Positions 34,155-43,379 of a DNA stretch of 64,000 bases are shown here, one piece after another. The notes under the pieces were generated by a model, which was given only the letters and a program-made list of their open reading frames with translations, searched no databases and had not been told where the DNA came from. Both the position numbers and the translations under genes were made by a program. The stretch's first letter is position 1, and each line of letters opens with the position of its first letter. This stretch comes from Seleniivibrio woodruffii (GTDB lineage Bacteria > Chrysiogenota > Deferribacteres > Deferribacterales > Geovibrionaceae). The DNA is taken from positions 868,770 to 932,769 of the forward strand of contig NZ_SMGG01000003.1 of the NCBI RefSeq assembly GCF_004339245.1, in the 5' to 3' direction.

Positions 34155-35216
34155 ATGCTTAATGATTTTGCAAAACTGATCATTGACTCTTCTGCAACTG
34201 TAAAAGATGCGATGAGAAAACTTGATGAAACATCTTTGAAGATACTTTTTGTCGTTGAAAACGGGAATGTGTTGCTCGGTTCTTTGAGTGACGGCGATAT
34301 ACGTCGCTGGATACTGCGAGACGGACAGCTCAGTGCGACGGTCGGCGAGGTTTGTTTTAAAGAAACTTTCTTTGCTACAGTGCCTTATAATATTGAAGAC
34401 GTAAAAGACGAGATATACCGAAGAAAAATATTATATGTTCCGGTTGTATCAAAAACAAAAGAGATCAAAGAGTTTCTTATCTGGGATAAGCTCTTCGCTA
34501 ATATGAAGAGAAATGTTAATGATAAACTTGATGCCGATGTTGTCATCATGGCCGGTGGAAAAGGAACGAGACTTGAACCGTTCACAAAGGTGCTTCCTAA
34601 ACCTCTGATACCTGTGAACGATAAGACGATTCTTGAGCATATCATTGATAAGTTTCTGGATTTTAATGTTTGTAGTTTTTATATGTCTATAAACCATAAG
34701 GCAGTTATAATAAAAGCATATTTTGAAGAGCTCAATCCGCCGTATACCATTACATATATTACTGAGAATAAGCCCCTAGGAACAATAGGTGCTGTTCGGC
34801 AGCTAGCTGGAAAGATTGAAAAGGAACTCATTCTCACCAACTGCGATATACTGATAGACGCTGATTATCACGATATACTTGCGAGCCACAGACAGCTCGG
34901 AAACCATGTGACCATGGTTGCATCTCTGAAACAGTATAAAATTCCTTACGGCGTATGTGAGATACAGAATGGTGAACTGGTGCGTATGAAAGAAAAGCCG
35001 GAATATGATTTTCTGGTTAACACCGGTATGTATGTTATAAATAAAGAGATGCTCGAACTTATTCCGGAAGATACATATTTTGATGCAACTCAGTTTCTTG
35101 ACAAAGTGAAAGAGAGCGGATTTAAGGTCGGAATTTATCCCATAAGTGAAGAATCATGGACCGATATCGGCGAATGGGCTGAATATCGCAAGGCAGTTTC
35201 AAAAATCCAGCTTTAA
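34155..35216 (+). CDS. ptmE: PtmE-like nucleotidyltransferase with CBS pair
   Basis: The 353-residue protein joins an N-terminal CBS pair (about 1-118, SLSDGDIRRWIL and VPVV) to a nucleotidyltransferase (about 125-350; MAGGKGTRLEPFTKVLPKPLIPV, NCDILID, NTGMYV). This architecture is that of Campylobacter jejuni PtmE, which makes GDP-glucosamine for the legionaminic pathway. RBS is AAGGAAAA. Its presence supports a GDP-based pathway. Confidence 0.82.
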   Translation: MLNDFAKLIIDSSATVKDAMRKLDETSLKILFVVENGNVLLGSLSDGDIRRWILRDGQLSATVGEVCFKETFFATVPYNIEDVKDEIYRRKILYVPVVSKTKEIKEFLIWDKLFANMKRNVNDKLDADVVIMAGGKGTRLEPFTKVLPKPLIPVNDKTILEHIIDKFLDFNVCSFYMSINHKAVIIKAYFEELNPPYTITYITENKPLGTIGAVRQLAGKIEKELILTNCDILIDADYHDILASHRQLGNHVTMVASLKQYKIPYGVCEIQNGELVRMKEKPEYDFLVNTGMYVINKEMLELIPEDTYFDATQFLDKVKESGFKVGIYPISEESWTDIGEWAEYRKAVSKIQL

Positions 35217-35244
35217 CAGCCGGATACAACTTATGGGAGGACTT

Positions 35245-36174
35245 TTGAAAGCGCTTATTATCGGTTTCGGTTCCATTGGAAAAAGACATTATGATATCCT
35301 TTGCGGTCTTATCGGCAGCGGGAATGTCGGAGTTGTCAGCAGAAGGGAAACTGGCCTTGATAAATCATACGGATCTTTAGCGGAAGTCACCGATATAAAT
35401 GAATACGGTTATTTTGTTATAGCATCAAAAACCTGCGAACATTTTGAAGATCTCTGTCATATCAATAACTCAGTTGAAGATAAAATCATTCTCTGCGAGA
35501 AACCACTGTTTGAAAGATCAAGGAGTATGGTAAGCCTTAAAAATCACGTGTATGTCGGTTATAATCTGCGTTTTCATCCGGTTGTGATGAAGTGCAGGGA
35601 ATTACTGGGCATATACGGGAAAGTTTTGTTTGTACGCAGTTATGTTGGTCAGTATTTACCTTCATGGCGTCCGGGAACCGACTACCGTGACTCTTACAGT
35701 GCTAAAAAAGAGGAAGGTGGCGGCATAATGATGGATTGCAGTCACGATATTGATATTATCAGGTTTCTTTTCGGACGTATCGTTTCTTTCAACGCTTACA
35801 ACGACAAAATATCAGATCTTGAAATTACTTCGGACGATTATTTTTCAATGATAGGGAGGACGGAAGGTGGAGTGCTTTTTTCACTGAATATGGATTATAT
35901 ATCAAAAAAAGCAGCCAGAGTAATCGAGATTAATACCGAAGAAGCAACCATTGTGGCGGACATCATAGGCAAAACAATAACCTTGACTACAAGAAGCGGT
36001 GAAACTGAAATTATGCATTTCCCTGAAATCGATAGAAATACAACTTATACTGCGATGCATGAGTCAATAATTGAAAAAAAGGACAACCATTGTGCGGATT
36101 ACGCAGATGGATTAGATATTGCATCGATATTCGATAATGTCAGAAAAAATAATCTTAAACAGGTATGGCAATGA
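35245..36174 (+). CDS. ptmF: PtmF-like Gfo/Idh/MocA oxidoreductase, first copy
   Basis: A 309-residue NAD-binding oxidoreductase: LIIGFGSIGKRH, CEKPLF and YNLRFHPVV. I start it at TTG 35245, after GGGAGGA, because the second copy in this window starts at the equivalent residue (MKALIIG). ATG 35233 in the same frame would add four residues and lacks a good ribosome site. It belongs to a ptmE-ptmF-ptmB-ptmA run as in C. jejuni; PtmF function there is only partly defined. Confidence 0.8.
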   Translation: MKALIIGFGSIGKRHYDILCGLIGSGNVGVVSRRETGLDKSYGSLAEVTDINEYGYFVIASKTCEHFEDLCHINNSVEDKIILCEKPLFERSRSMVSLKNHVYVGYNLRFHPVVMKCRELLGIYGKVLFVRSYVGQYLPSWRPGTDYRDSYSAKKEEGGGIMMDCSHDIDIIRFLFGRIVSFNAYNDKISDLEITSDDYFSMIGRTEGGVLFSLNMDYISKKAARVIEINTEEATIVADIIGKTITLTTRSGETEIMHFPEIDRNTTYTAMHESIIEKKDNHCADYADGLDIASIFDNVRKNNLKQVWQ

Positions 36175-36869
36175 AAATATTGTGTACTATTCTTGCTCGC
36201 GGAGGCTCCAAAGGCGTAAAAAACAAGAATATTAAATCTATTCTCGGCAAACCTCTTATTCACTATACGATAGAACAGGCGATTGCTTCAGGGTTGTTTA
36301 CCCATATTGTGGTCAATAGTGATTCAGAAGAAATTCTTAATGTTGCTTCAGAGATAAATGGAATAGACACCGTGATTAGGCCATCTGAGTTGGCAACTGA
36401 TACCAGTGCGAAGCTGCCTGCCATAATATATACCGTAAATGAAATGGAAAATCGGCACAACACGGTTTATGACATTGTTGTAGATTTGGATTGCACTTCC
36501 CCCCTTAGAGATGTTGAAGACATTAAGAATGCATTCGATAGTTTTGCCAGCAATGGTAATTTGAATCTTATAACTGCAATGCCAGCCCGTAGGTCCCCAT
36601 ATTTCAACATGGTGAAACTTGATGAAAATGGCAGTGCGGTACTTGTAAACAGAACAGATTCTCATGTTGTCAGGAGGCAGGATGCTCCTGAGTGCTTTGA
36701 TATGAACGCATCCATCTATATATGGAAAAGAGATGTGTTGCTGAACAGCACTACTTTGTTTCTGGGTAATACCGGACTGTATGTTATGCCTGAGGAAAGA
36801 TCCATAGATATTGATACTCACTTAGATTTTGAGTTTGTCGAATTTTTGCTGAGGAAGAAAAATGCTTAA
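36171..36869 (+). CDS. ptmB: CMP-nonulosonate cytidylyltransferase (LegF/PtmB), first copy
   Basis: A 232-residue cytidylyltransferase with ILARGGSKGVKNKNI (nucleotide loop), LIHYTIEQA, DLDCTSPLRDVEDI and RRSPYFNM, as in NeuA and LegF. It activates the nonulosonic acid as a CMP-sugar. ATG 36171 gives an ATGA overlap with ptmF and the same length as the second copy; ATG 36165 is also possible. A diverged paralogue is at 56291-56989. Confidence 0.87.
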   Translation: MKILCTILARGGSKGVKNKNIKSILGKPLIHYTIEQAIASGLFTHIVVNSDSEEILNVASEINGIDTVIRPSELATDTSAKLPAIIYTVNEMENRHNTVYDIVVDLDCTSPLRDVEDIKNAFDSFASNGNLNLITAMPARRSPYFNMVKLDENGSAVLVNRTDSHVVRRQDAPECFDMNASIYIWKRDVLLNSTTLFLGNTGLYVMPEERSIDIDTHLDFEFVEFLLRKKNA

Positions 36870-37632
36870 AGATAAGGTAATTGTTATAACTGGCGGTGCA
36901 GGCAGACTAGGCATAGAATTCGCTTCAGCCGTTATTGAAAACGGAGGATATGCAGTTATTGCGGACGTGAACGATGAGGTTGGAAATGCGGCTGTATCTT
37001 CAATTGCAGAGAAATATAATATCGATCGTATCTTTTTCGTAAACCTCGATATAAGTTCTGTCGAATCTCTTGAAAAATTGATAGACAGTGTTGATAGCAA
37101 GTTTAAACGCATAGATGGACTTGTTAACAGTGCCTATCCAAGAAATAAGAATTACGGCAGGCATTTTTTTGATGTTGAATACAGTGATTTCTGTGAGAAT
37201 GTTTCCATGAATCTTGGTGGATATTTTCTTGCCTGCCAGAAATTTTCGCAATACTTTAAAAAGCAGGGATATGGTAATATTGTTAACATATCGTCAATCT
37301 ATGGAGTTATTGCTCCAAAATTTGAGATTTACGATAACACACCAATGACAATGCCTGTTGAGTATGCAGCGATAAAATCTGGTCTTCTAATGCTGACCCA
37401 GTATATGGCAAAATATTTCAGAGGAATGAATATTCGTGTCAACGCCCTCAGTCCTGGCGGAATACAGGATGGACAGCCAGAGTCTTTTTTGAGTGCTTAT
37501 AAGAATGTATGCCTTAATAAAGGGATGCTTGACAAAACCGATATCAGCGGGGCACTTGTATTTTTGCTTAGCGAAATGAGTCAGTATATTAACGGACAGA
37601 ATATTATCGTTGATGATGGTTTCAGTATATAG
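36862..37632 (+). CDS. ptmA: PtmA-like short-chain dehydrogenase, first copy
   Basis: The 256-residue SDR has the NAD(P) loop GGAGRLGIEF, NSAYPRNKNYG, the catalytic Ser (NISSIYG) and Tyr-x3-Lys (VEYAAIKSG). NSAYPRNKNYGRHFFDV is identical in the second copy at 56983-57735. In C. jejuni ptmA is part of the flagellin glycosylation cluster. It overlaps ptmB by eight bases, RBS GAGGAAG. Confidence 0.85.
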   Translation: MLKDKVIVITGGAGRLGIEFASAVIENGGYAVIADVNDEVGNAAVSSIAEKYNIDRIFFVNLDISSVESLEKLIDSVDSKFKRIDGLVNSAYPRNKNYGRHFFDVEYSDFCENVSMNLGGYFLACQKFSQYFKKQGYGNIVNISSIYGVIAPKFEIYDNTPMTMPVEYAAIKSGLLMLTQYMAKYFRGMNIRVNALSPGGIQDGQPESFLSAYKNVCLNKGMLDKTDISGALVFLLSEMSQYINGQNIIVDDGFSI

Positions 37633-37659
37633 TATGCTTTATGAGCTTGCAGGTGCATA

Positions 37660-37968
37660 ATGGATAGTATTAAAGTTGCATTGATTGGTGCTGGCCAGCT
37701 TGGGAGCAGGCATCTTCAGGCTTTGGCATTCAGCCAAAGCACTACAGATATTTCTGAGACCAAAAAAGATAAGTTAGTTAACTCTGAAGAGGATTATATC
37801 AGAGAATATAATGGAAATATCTACGACGAAACTCCAAATAAAGCTATATGCATAGATATTTGTCAATACGGAAGCGATATTCTGCTTGAACACAATATTT
37901 ACTTGAGTGAGTACAGTAATAAAATTATTGCTGACAAGATTTTTAAAAACGGAAACCATGTTCAATAA
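37660..37968 (+). pseudogene. Truncated or internally deleted Gfo/Idh/MocA oxidoreductase
   Basis: A 102-codon frame with a good start (AGGTGC before ATG). The first 24 residues are a typical nucleotide-binding start ([18 protein letters not shown]), but the fold does not continue: residues 25-102 are charged and A+T-coded with no motif I know. The family is usually 300 residues or more. I read this as a remnant after deletion; a small diverged protein is less likely. The flippase start codon lies inside its end. Confidence 0.65.
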
Positions 37969-39223
37969 ACTACTTAAAAACTCATTCATCTATGTATTAG
38001 GGGATGTCTTAAACAAGTCGATACCATTTTTTATGCTTCCAGTGCTTACTAGATATCTCACTCCTGAAGACTACGGAACGATTGCCTCTTTTTCAGCACT
38101 TGTTTCTGCTTTTGCTGTTTGCTCCGGTCTCAGCGTACATGGAGCTGTTAATGTTAATTTTTTCAGGATAGGAAAAGAAGAGCTTAAGGAATACATAGGG
38201 AATACTATAATTATTCTCAATGTTTCAACTTTGGTAATTTTTGCAATTACTTTTGTAGTGAGCCCTATAATCGGTGAAAAACTTAAGCTTCCCACTGAAT
38301 GGATCTTGATTGCAGTTATTCTTGCATTTGCTCAATTTCTTACAACAATCAATCTTGTGCTCTGGACAGCAGAACAAAAGCCTAAACAATACACGATATA
38401 TCAGCTTTCTCAGACCCTATTGTTCGCTACTCTTTCGCTGACGTTCATCGTTGCTTTGAAAATGGACTGGAAGGGCCAGTTAATTGCACAAAGTATAGGC
38501 ACCATCCTTTTTGCGGGTTTCAGCTTTCTTTTTATCATAAAAAGAGGTTACCTAAGATTTAAAATGAACCGTGAGTACATTTCTGACGCTTTAAAATTTG
38601 GTATTCCTCTTATTCCTCACCAACTATCAATGTGGCTCAAAACTGGCTCTGACAGGGTAATCCTGATGTCTTTGGTAGGAAGCGCAGAAACAGGCATTTA
38701 CTCTGTCAGTTATCAGATAGGTACAGTGATTAGTGTTCTTGTGGCGGCATTTAACAAGGCTTGGAGTCCATATCTGTATAGAGTGCTTTCAGAAGAACCT
38801 AAAATTGAGACCAAGTTAAAGCTGGTTAATTTTACCTACATATACATGGCGGCAATAGTTGTAATCGCACTTTTATTTTCTCTATCTGGAAAATATCTTA
38901 TTCCATTCTTTCTTGGAGAAAGATTTGCGTCTTCCATGAAATATCTGGTTTATTTCAGTATGGCATTTGCCTTTCAAGGAATGTATTGTATGGTTGCTAA
39001 CTATATGTTTTATGCGAAAAAAACAAATCTCATCTCTTATGTTACCTTTACAACTTCTCTACTTCATGTTGCTATGACTTATACATTTACTAAGCTCTAC
39101 GGGTCGATAGGTGCTGCCTATTCAACTTTGATATCTTATTTTTTGACATTCATATCTATTTGGTATGTTAGTAATAAAGTTTATCCAATGCCTTGGTTTT
39201 TTAGAATTAAGTCAAATCAATGA
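37958..39223 (+). CDS. wzx: Wzx-type polysaccharide flippase
   Basis: The 421-residue protein has about 12 hydrophobic helices and the N-terminus [21 protein letters not shown] with [15 protein letters not shown], common in Wzx/MATE-like O-unit flippases. I choose ATG 37958, 17 codons inside the open frame, overlapping the remnant gene. It would move lipid-linked repeat units across the inner membrane. Strong A+T codon use. Confidence 0.9.
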
Positions 39224-39230
39224 GAGTACA

Positions 39231-39929
39231 ATGGACAAAAAATCAATATTAATTTTGGGTTCTAAACCTGATCCAATTATTCCAAAGAAAGATTACGATA
39301 CTGTAGTTTTCGTAAACGGTAGTATTCACTTAAAAAATGATAAAATAACCAGTCGGCAAGTGGTCCATATTATGTCTTCATCAATATTGTTTGGTGAGTC
39401 ATTGCTTATAGAAAAAACGGTTGATTGTTTTCGCAATAAGAGTGTTGATGAGGCCGTTGTTATTACCTACTTCCCTGATAAAAAAAGTATTGAAGATATA
39501 AGTAAAAGATTGCTAGAACTAAACTATACTTACAATAGAATTACGCTATATTCTCCGGAAGAATTTGAGCAGAAATTTCTTTTTTTCTCACATGTTCAAT
39601 ATTGGAAAACTTTTTTGATCAATATATTTAATAAAAACTTTAGCTGTAAGGAAAAAATTAATACAGCAAGGTCATATCTGAGGGGAAGGGTGCATCTTTC
39701 TACTGGTTTTTTTAGTATTTTCTATGCTTTAAAAGAGAAAGATATAGCGGAGGTTGTTGTTAGCGGTATAGGTATGGTAACAGGTGGGTATAGTTATTTA
39801 TCAGGATATAGGGGTCATCAATATAAAGACTTCATTGCTCTACAGCTACTAAAAAATACAGGATATGTTTCTAGGCTTAATTTTACAGACTCAGAGTTAA
39901 ATAAAATTGGTTTACAGTATAATGATTAA
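39231..39929 (+). CDS. Candidate sialyltransferase-like (GT42-like) glycosyltransferase
   Basis: A 232-residue soluble protein. The start ILILGSKPDP with VVFVNGSI resembles the nucleotide-site start of Campylobacter CstI/CstII (GNGPSL and after), STGFFSIFYALKEKDIAEVVVSGI (157-180 region) resembles their helix-strand segment, and GHQYKD (His196, Asp200) sits where CstII has the catalytic-His segment GHSKNTD. A transferase for CMP-nonulosonate is needed by the preceding leg genes. This is a motif-level guess; it could be another small transferase family. Confidence 0.4.
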   Translation: MDKKSILILGSKPDPIIPKKDYDTVVFVNGSIHLKNDKITSRQVVHIMSSSILFGESLLIEKTVDCFRNKSVDEAVVITYFPDKKSIEDISKRLLELNYTYNRITLYSPEEFEQKFLFFSHVQYWKTFLINIFNKNFSCKEKINTARSYLRGRVHLSTGFFSIFYALKEKDIAEVVVSGIGMVTGGYSYLSGYRGHQYKDFIALQLLKNTGYVSRLNFTDSELNKIGLQYND

Positions 39930-41070
39930 AGTTGAAACCATTTTTTTTTACATAGGCTTTTTTCTTTGTTTTCCATTTTTATATATTCCTATTGGTAGTA
40001 GTAATATCCGTTTTGAGGATATTGCTGTTTTGCTGCTTTTATTTTTTGCTTTTATATATAATAAAAAATTATTTTCAAAATCCATTCTTGTTTTCTCTAC
40101 CATATTTGTTCTTTTTATTGTTTATGGCCTTTCTCTGCGTCCTTTCTTTGATTTTAACTATGAGAATTATCCTCTAACCAGAATTGTTGGAATTACAATG
40201 TATTTCTTCGTCTTTGCATTTTATATGAAGCAAGAAGAGGTTAAAAGTCTCTGCAAAGGAGCTTTTGCTGGCTCATTATTGTCTGCGATAGTAATTCTAT
40301 CTGTCTTGCTTATGCATCTTGTAAATATAGGTTTTACTATAAGAAATATGTATGTATTCAAAGAATCTTTAAGGGGTATTTCAAGTTTTAACCCAAATAG
40401 CTATGGAGCTCTTATGGTTTTTGGCTCTTTTGCTTCATACTATCTATTCTCTCTTACAAAGAAGTCTATGTATAGATACGCAGCATGTTTCTTTCTACTT
40501 ATACCTTTCATATTGATTATCAGAAGAGATATTGTTGGTATTATATTCGCATTAATAAGTGTATTTTTTATTTCAAGGAATACAAGAACAAAAATTATTC
40601 TTTACCCTACTCTTATCATTATTTGTTTATATATTGGTTTCTCAGTAGTTAATTATCTGCAAGGATTAGACTCTTATAGATTTATGGCTCATAGAGATAC
40701 ACAGTATATCGCTGCACTGAGTGCTATTCAAGAAAATAAAATGGGTTATGGCTTGGGTTCTGAGACATTTATCATGAAAGATAGAATTAACAGAGAAGCG
40801 GTGACGCATAACTCATTCTTGTCCTTATCTCTTGATCTCGGATTGTTTAATGCGTTAGTTGTCCTCGGTATGATTGTTTTTATTTTTTTTAATATAAAAG
40901 ATAAGTGGTTTAAGTTTTATCTTATTGCATTTTTTATTCAAAGCCTTTTTGGCAGCGGTTTCTATTTCTTTAAGTATCACTATGTATTTGTTGCTATACT
41001 TCTATGTACTATGACTATTTCATGTAGGGGGCGTAACGATGAAAAAAATTCTACTATTCTCACCAAATAA
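39922..41070 (+). CDS. wzy: Wzy-type O-antigen/capsule polymerase
   Basis: A 382-residue protein with about 10-11 hydrophobic helices. ATG 39922 overlaps the preceding stop. A periplasmic loop with GISSFNPNSYGALM and a later YGLGSETF...HNSFLSLSLDLGLF, as in O-antigen polymerases and ligases, fits a Wzy role beside the Wzx flippase and Wzz. Such proteins are too variable for closer assignment. Confidence 0.82.
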   Translation: MIKVETIFFYIGFFLCFPFLYIPIGSSNIRFEDIAVLLLLFFAFIYNKKLFSKSILVFSTIFVLFIVYGLSLRPFFDFNYENYPLTRIVGITMYFFVFAFYMKQEEVKSLCKGAFAGSLLSAIVILSVLLMHLVNIGFTIRNMYVFKESLRGISSFNPNSYGALMVFGSFASYYLFSLTKKSMYRYAACFFLLIPFILIIRRDIVGIIFALISVFFISRNTRTKIILYPTLIIICLYIGFSVVNYLQGLDSYRFMAHRDTQYIAALSAIQENKMGYGLGSETFIMKDRINREAVTHNSFLSLSLDLGLFNALVVLGMIVFIFFNIKDKWFKFYLIAFFIQSLFGSGFYFFKYHYVFVAILLCTMTISCRGRNDEKNSTILTK

Positions 41071-42169
41071 TTGGGACTCTCCTTTAAAATATCAAAGACA
41101 CCATTTAGCAGAATATTTGGCTGATCAGGAATCTGTTGAATGTGTTTATTTCTTATCAAAAGTGGCAGTTCGAAAACTTAAGATAAGTGATTTTATTAAA
41201 ATGTTATTTAGTAAGTTGCTATCGAGAAAAGTTAGCATAGAGCGTAAGAAGCATGATAAAATTTCTATTGTTAATTATGGATTGATACCGTATCAGTTCA
41301 AAATACTTAATCATTTTCTTAAAAAAAAGTTTTTTAGAAAAATTGCAGCCTTGAATTTAGTTGCAGATGAAATAGTCATTATATCATACCAGCCCTTTCC
41401 TGAACTACTAGAACTAGTTGAGAGACTTAAACCAACTAAATTTATTTATATTTCTGTACATGATTATGAAAATATGACCAGCGTGTGTAAAGAAGTAATG
41501 AAAACCGAACAGGCAATTATTAAGAGAGCAGATCTCTTCTCTACAGATTCCTATTCTCTTTTTGAAAAACTTTCAGGTAAATCTGTATCCGAACGTGTTA
41601 TAACGCTCGCACCTGCATGTCCAACATCTGTTTTAAAGAAATCAAAAGATACTAAGTATGAAAAAAATGAGATACGAAAGTTAATTTATTTCGGTACTAT
41701 TGCAAACTATCTTGATTGGGACTTTATAAATAAAGCCTTTTCTGATGGCTTTCGTATTGATTTTTTGGGCTATGAATATGACTTTAATCTTGCAAGTAAT
41801 CTTCCTGAATCAAAAAGATACGATCCTACAGATTTTGAGAATGCGTATGAAATATTCATGCAATATGATGCTATAATACTGCCATACTTAATTGGTGACA
41901 GAAACCAGCATGTTTTGCCAGCAAAAATATATGAATGCTTCTCATTAGGGCTTCCTGTATTTGCTCCTGATATGCTTTGGGTGAAGGCAAAAGATATTAA
42001 TGACTTTGTATTTACTTATGAAAATTTTGATGACTTTAGGTGTAAAGTAAATAGTTTCGATATGCAAGGATTTCAGATAATACGTGAGCATATGCTTGGT
42101 GTGGCTGAAAATAACAGGTGGGAAAAAAGATTTGAACCTCTTTTTAGGTTTATTCAGGAGTCAAAATGA
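41039..42169 (+). CDS. Glycosyltransferase (GT4-like fold)
   Basis: A 376-residue protein of GT-B shape. Beginning KKILLFSPNNWDSPLKYQRHHLAEYLA, later YFGTIANYLDWDFI, then LPYLIGDRNQHVLPAKIYECFSLGLPVFAP, the acidic-loop region that binds the sugar nucleotide in this class. RBS GGGGGCG. Sugar and linkage are unknown. It overlaps wzy by 32 bases and the next gene by four. Confidence 0.82.
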   Translation: MKKILLFSPNNWDSPLKYQRHHLAEYLADQESVECVYFLSKVAVRKLKISDFIKMLFSKLLSRKVSIERKKHDKISIVNYGLIPYQFKILNHFLKKKFFRKIAALNLVADEIVIISYQPFPELLELVERLKPTKFIYISVHDYENMTSVCKEVMKTEQAIIKRADLFSTDSYSLFEKLSGKSVSERVITLAPACPTSVLKKSKDTKYEKNEIRKLIYFGTIANYLDWDFINKAFSDGFRIDFLGYEYDFNLASNLPESKRYDPTDFENAYEIFMQYDAIILPYLIGDRNQHVLPAKIYECFSLGLPVFAPDMLWVKAKDINDFVFTYENFDDFRCKVNSFDMQGFQIIREHMLGVAENNRWEKRFEPLFRFIQESK

Positions 42170-43377
42170 AGAAAATCCTCAATCATTTTCCATGGATAAA
42201 GGATAAAATTAAGACTATTTATCTATATCTCAAATACATAAAATATGGTAAAAGCTATCGCCAAAAAAGCCAACATGATTTTATAAAAATATCATTAAAT
42301 GATGAAGAGTCTTTTTTTGGCTATTATGATAAGTTTCCTCAGCAAAATAATAATATACTATTTTATAGTACTCCACTTAAAACATCTGAGCTTCCTTCTC
42401 CTAATGTTCCATTAAAAATTTGTATATATGACACAATAGATTCTACTGCGAGAATTGCTACGACAACAATGAGTTATAATTGGCAACAGGGTTGTAGAGC
42501 ACATTGGATTGACACTAATAAATTTATTTATAATGATTTTGTTGAAAACTCTTATCAAGCTATTGTTTTTGATATCAAGCAAAATAGAAAAATAATGCAA
42601 TACGATAAACCTGTTCAGGATAGTTATAAAGATATTTACTTTTTATCTTTAAATTACCGTAGGCTGAGAACTCTACGACCTGATTACGGATATTATAATT
42701 TACCAGGTATGTCCAAAAAGGAACTGCAGTCGCTAGATAATGATGGTGTATGGTATGTAGACATGCGTACGGGCAAATCAAACCTCTTGATAAAATTTAA
42801 TGATATCATAGATATGAATGAAGAATCTCTTTCTGGTGTTCTTCATAAAATAAACCATGTGATGATTTCTCCAGATGGAGATAAGTTTGTTTTTATGCAC
42901 AGATGGTTCTGCAATAACAAAAAATATGATCGTCTTTTTTTATCTGATTTGAAAGGTAATACTAGATTGTTGGCTGATTATGGGATGGTAAGTCATTATT
43001 CATGGGTGACTAATGATGTCCTTTTCGGGTACATGGCAGGTCCAGAAGGAAATGGATATTATAGTATAAATGTTAATGATGGTGCCATCATGAAATTTAA
43101 AGACTTAAATATTAGACAATATGGTGATGGCCATCCCTCATGTAATAAAAGTGGATTTATTACTGATACTTATCCAGATAAAGGACGAATTCAGTATCTA
43201 CTCCGCTATTCTTTTGATAACAATGATTATGAATGTCTTGGAGAATTTTTCCACGGTGTTAGCTATAGTAATGAGTCACGTTGTGATCTTCACCCTCGAT
43301 ATAATCATGAATACAGGTCAGTATTTTTTGATTCTATTTTTACAGGGCGTAGACAGCTATATATGATGGGGCTATAA
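42166..43377 (+). CDS. Beta-propeller-like protein in the glycan cluster
   Basis: This 403-residue protein has no signal peptide. Blade-like repeats such as FFGYYDKFPQ, HVMISPDGDKFVFMHRW, YSWVTNDVLFGYM and RCDLHPRYNHEYRSVFFDS recall TolB and oligogalacturonate-lyase type propellers. Proteins of this kind occur now and then in O-antigen loci. Its position between two glycosyltransferases and its overlaps suggest a cytoplasmic part in repeat-unit assembly, but the activity is unknown. Confidence 0.6.
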   Translation: MKKILNHFPWIKDKIKTIYLYLKYIKYGKSYRQKSQHDFIKISLNDEESFFGYYDKFPQQNNNILFYSTPLKTSELPSPNVPLKICIYDTIDSTARIATTTMSYNWQQGCRAHWIDTNKFIYNDFVENSYQAIVFDIKQNRKIMQYDKPVQDSYKDIYFLSLNYRRLRTLRPDYGYYNLPGMSKKELQSLDNDGVWYVDMRTGKSNLLIKFNDIIDMNEESLSGVLHKINHVMISPDGDKFVFMHRWFCNNKKYDRLFLSDLKGNTRLLADYGMVSHYSWVTNDVLFGYMAGPEGNGYYSINVNDGAIMKFKDLNIRQYGDGHPSCNKSGFITDTYPDKGRIQYLLRYSFDNNDYECLGEFFHGVSYSNESRCDLHPRYNHEYRSVFFDSIFTGRRQLYMMGL

Positions 43378-43379
43378 AC

